Origin: Mangrovicoccus algicola
Lineage (GTDB): Bacteria; Pseudomonadota; Alphaproteobacteria; Rhodobacterales; Rhodobacteraceae
NCBI RefSeq assembly: GCF_014903745.1
Contig: NZ_JACVXA010000011.1
Location: 34,814 to 98,813, forward strand
Reading direction: 5' to 3'
Length of the DNA stretch: 64,000 nucleotides
A model generated the notes under the pieces. The model was not told the origin of the DNA, did no database searches, and saw only the letters and a list, made by a program, of their open reading frames with translations. Position 1 is the first letter of the stretch; the number at the start of each line of letters is the position of its first letter. Below are positions 63,939-64,000 of the stretch, one piece after another. The translations under genes and the position numbers were made by a program.

Positions 63939-64000
63939 TGCTAAGCTCCACTAAGGTCGTGGCAAGGTGGGCGTCGAACCGGGCGAGGTCGGAGGCCACG
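63925..64000 (-). CDS. C-terminal end of an unidentified protein (partial)
   Basis: The window edge holds the last 24 codons of a leftward reading frame, VASDLARFDAHLATTLVELS then NDAA and stop. The stop overlaps the start of the truncated GST by 14 bp, as in an operon. Too short to identify. Confidence 0.35.
   Translation of the reverse strand, partial: VASDLARFDAHLATTLVELSNDAA

Overview
This is a high-G+C chromosomal stretch from an alphaproteobacterium, most likely a member of the Rhodobacterales/Rhodobacteraceae. The reasons are direct: an alphaproteobacterial LexA box (GAAC-N7-GAAC) in the recA promoter, an iscR-suf cluster with YIP1 membrane genes inside it, an AdoCbl-dependent ribonucleotide reductase, two exported proteins ending in VPLPA-CTERM-like tails, and the runs ruvC-ruvA-ruvB, argS-SPOR-nagZ-scpA-scpB and ccmI-ruvX-DUF1289. 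No phage, plasmid or transposase gene is visible. Genes are dense, many overlap by 4 bp (ATGA or GTGA), and several hairpin terminators are clear.

Layout. 1-3.7 kb: recA (N-terminal part), clpS, an RsmC-like methyltransferase, an SDR protein that lacks the usual catalytic Tyr and Lys, and a lipoprotein. 3.9-8.6 kb: a VPLPA-CTERM-type exported protein diverging from nrdJ. 9-16.9 kb: a P-loop kinase-like gene, prmA, a DUF1127 gene, ruvCAB, tRNA-Gly, xerC with a DUF484 gene, an esterase-like gene and a transaldolase. 17-21.2 kb (minus): bactofilin with an M23 peptidase, then DUF1289, ruvX and ccmI. 21.5-26.7 kb: a 51-residue membrane peptide, sodB, xth, a sulfotransferase, erpA, dgt and a small membrane protein. 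26.8-32 kb: argS, a SPOR protein, nagZ, scpA and scpB. 32-40.5 kb: a cytochrome b561, typA, a YitT protein, an SGNH-like exported protein, icd, a DUF2235 protein, an HD hydrolase and an alpha/beta hydrolase. 40.6-48.7 kb: the Fe-S assembly cluster iscR, a cysteine desulfurase, sufB, a YbjQ protein, sufC, sufD, two YIP1 genes and sufS. 48.7-49.5 kb: tRNA-Arg and tRNA-Ser flanking a stretch with no intact gene.

49.8-59.2 kb is the most accessory-looking part. It holds a LuxR-type regulator, aroQ and a RidA gene on the minus strand, then a rightward run: a ThiY/NMT1-like ABC importer (binding protein, ATPase, permease), a CodA-like amidohydrolase, an FAD-linked oxidase, two flavodoxin-fold NAD(P)H reductases and a creatininase-family amidohydrolase. 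The set looks like uptake and breakdown of a nitrogen heterocycle, perhaps pyrimidine-like. I cannot name the substrate, and the CodA-like enzyme differs from cytosine deaminase at ring-binding positions.

The most unusual DNA-level signal is a 17-bp palindrome, GGTTGCA-N3-TGCAACC. It occurs 11 times allowing two mismatches (four perfect), inside genes in more than one reading frame as well as between genes. Seven of the 11 copies lie between 53.5 and 58.4 kb, inside this catabolic run, spaced mostly 0.7-1.2 kb apart. Other DNA-level signals are a 59-61 bp imperfect inverted repeat at 35521-35581, a rare-codon A+T patch inside the cysteine desulfurase gene, and paired NrdR-like sites before nrdJ.

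59.2-64 kb: ssb, a lytic transglycosylase, a second VPLPA-CTERM protein, a CBS-domain protein, dsbB with a YqaA-family gene, tRNA-Leu, and a truncated glutathione S-transferase at the right edge.
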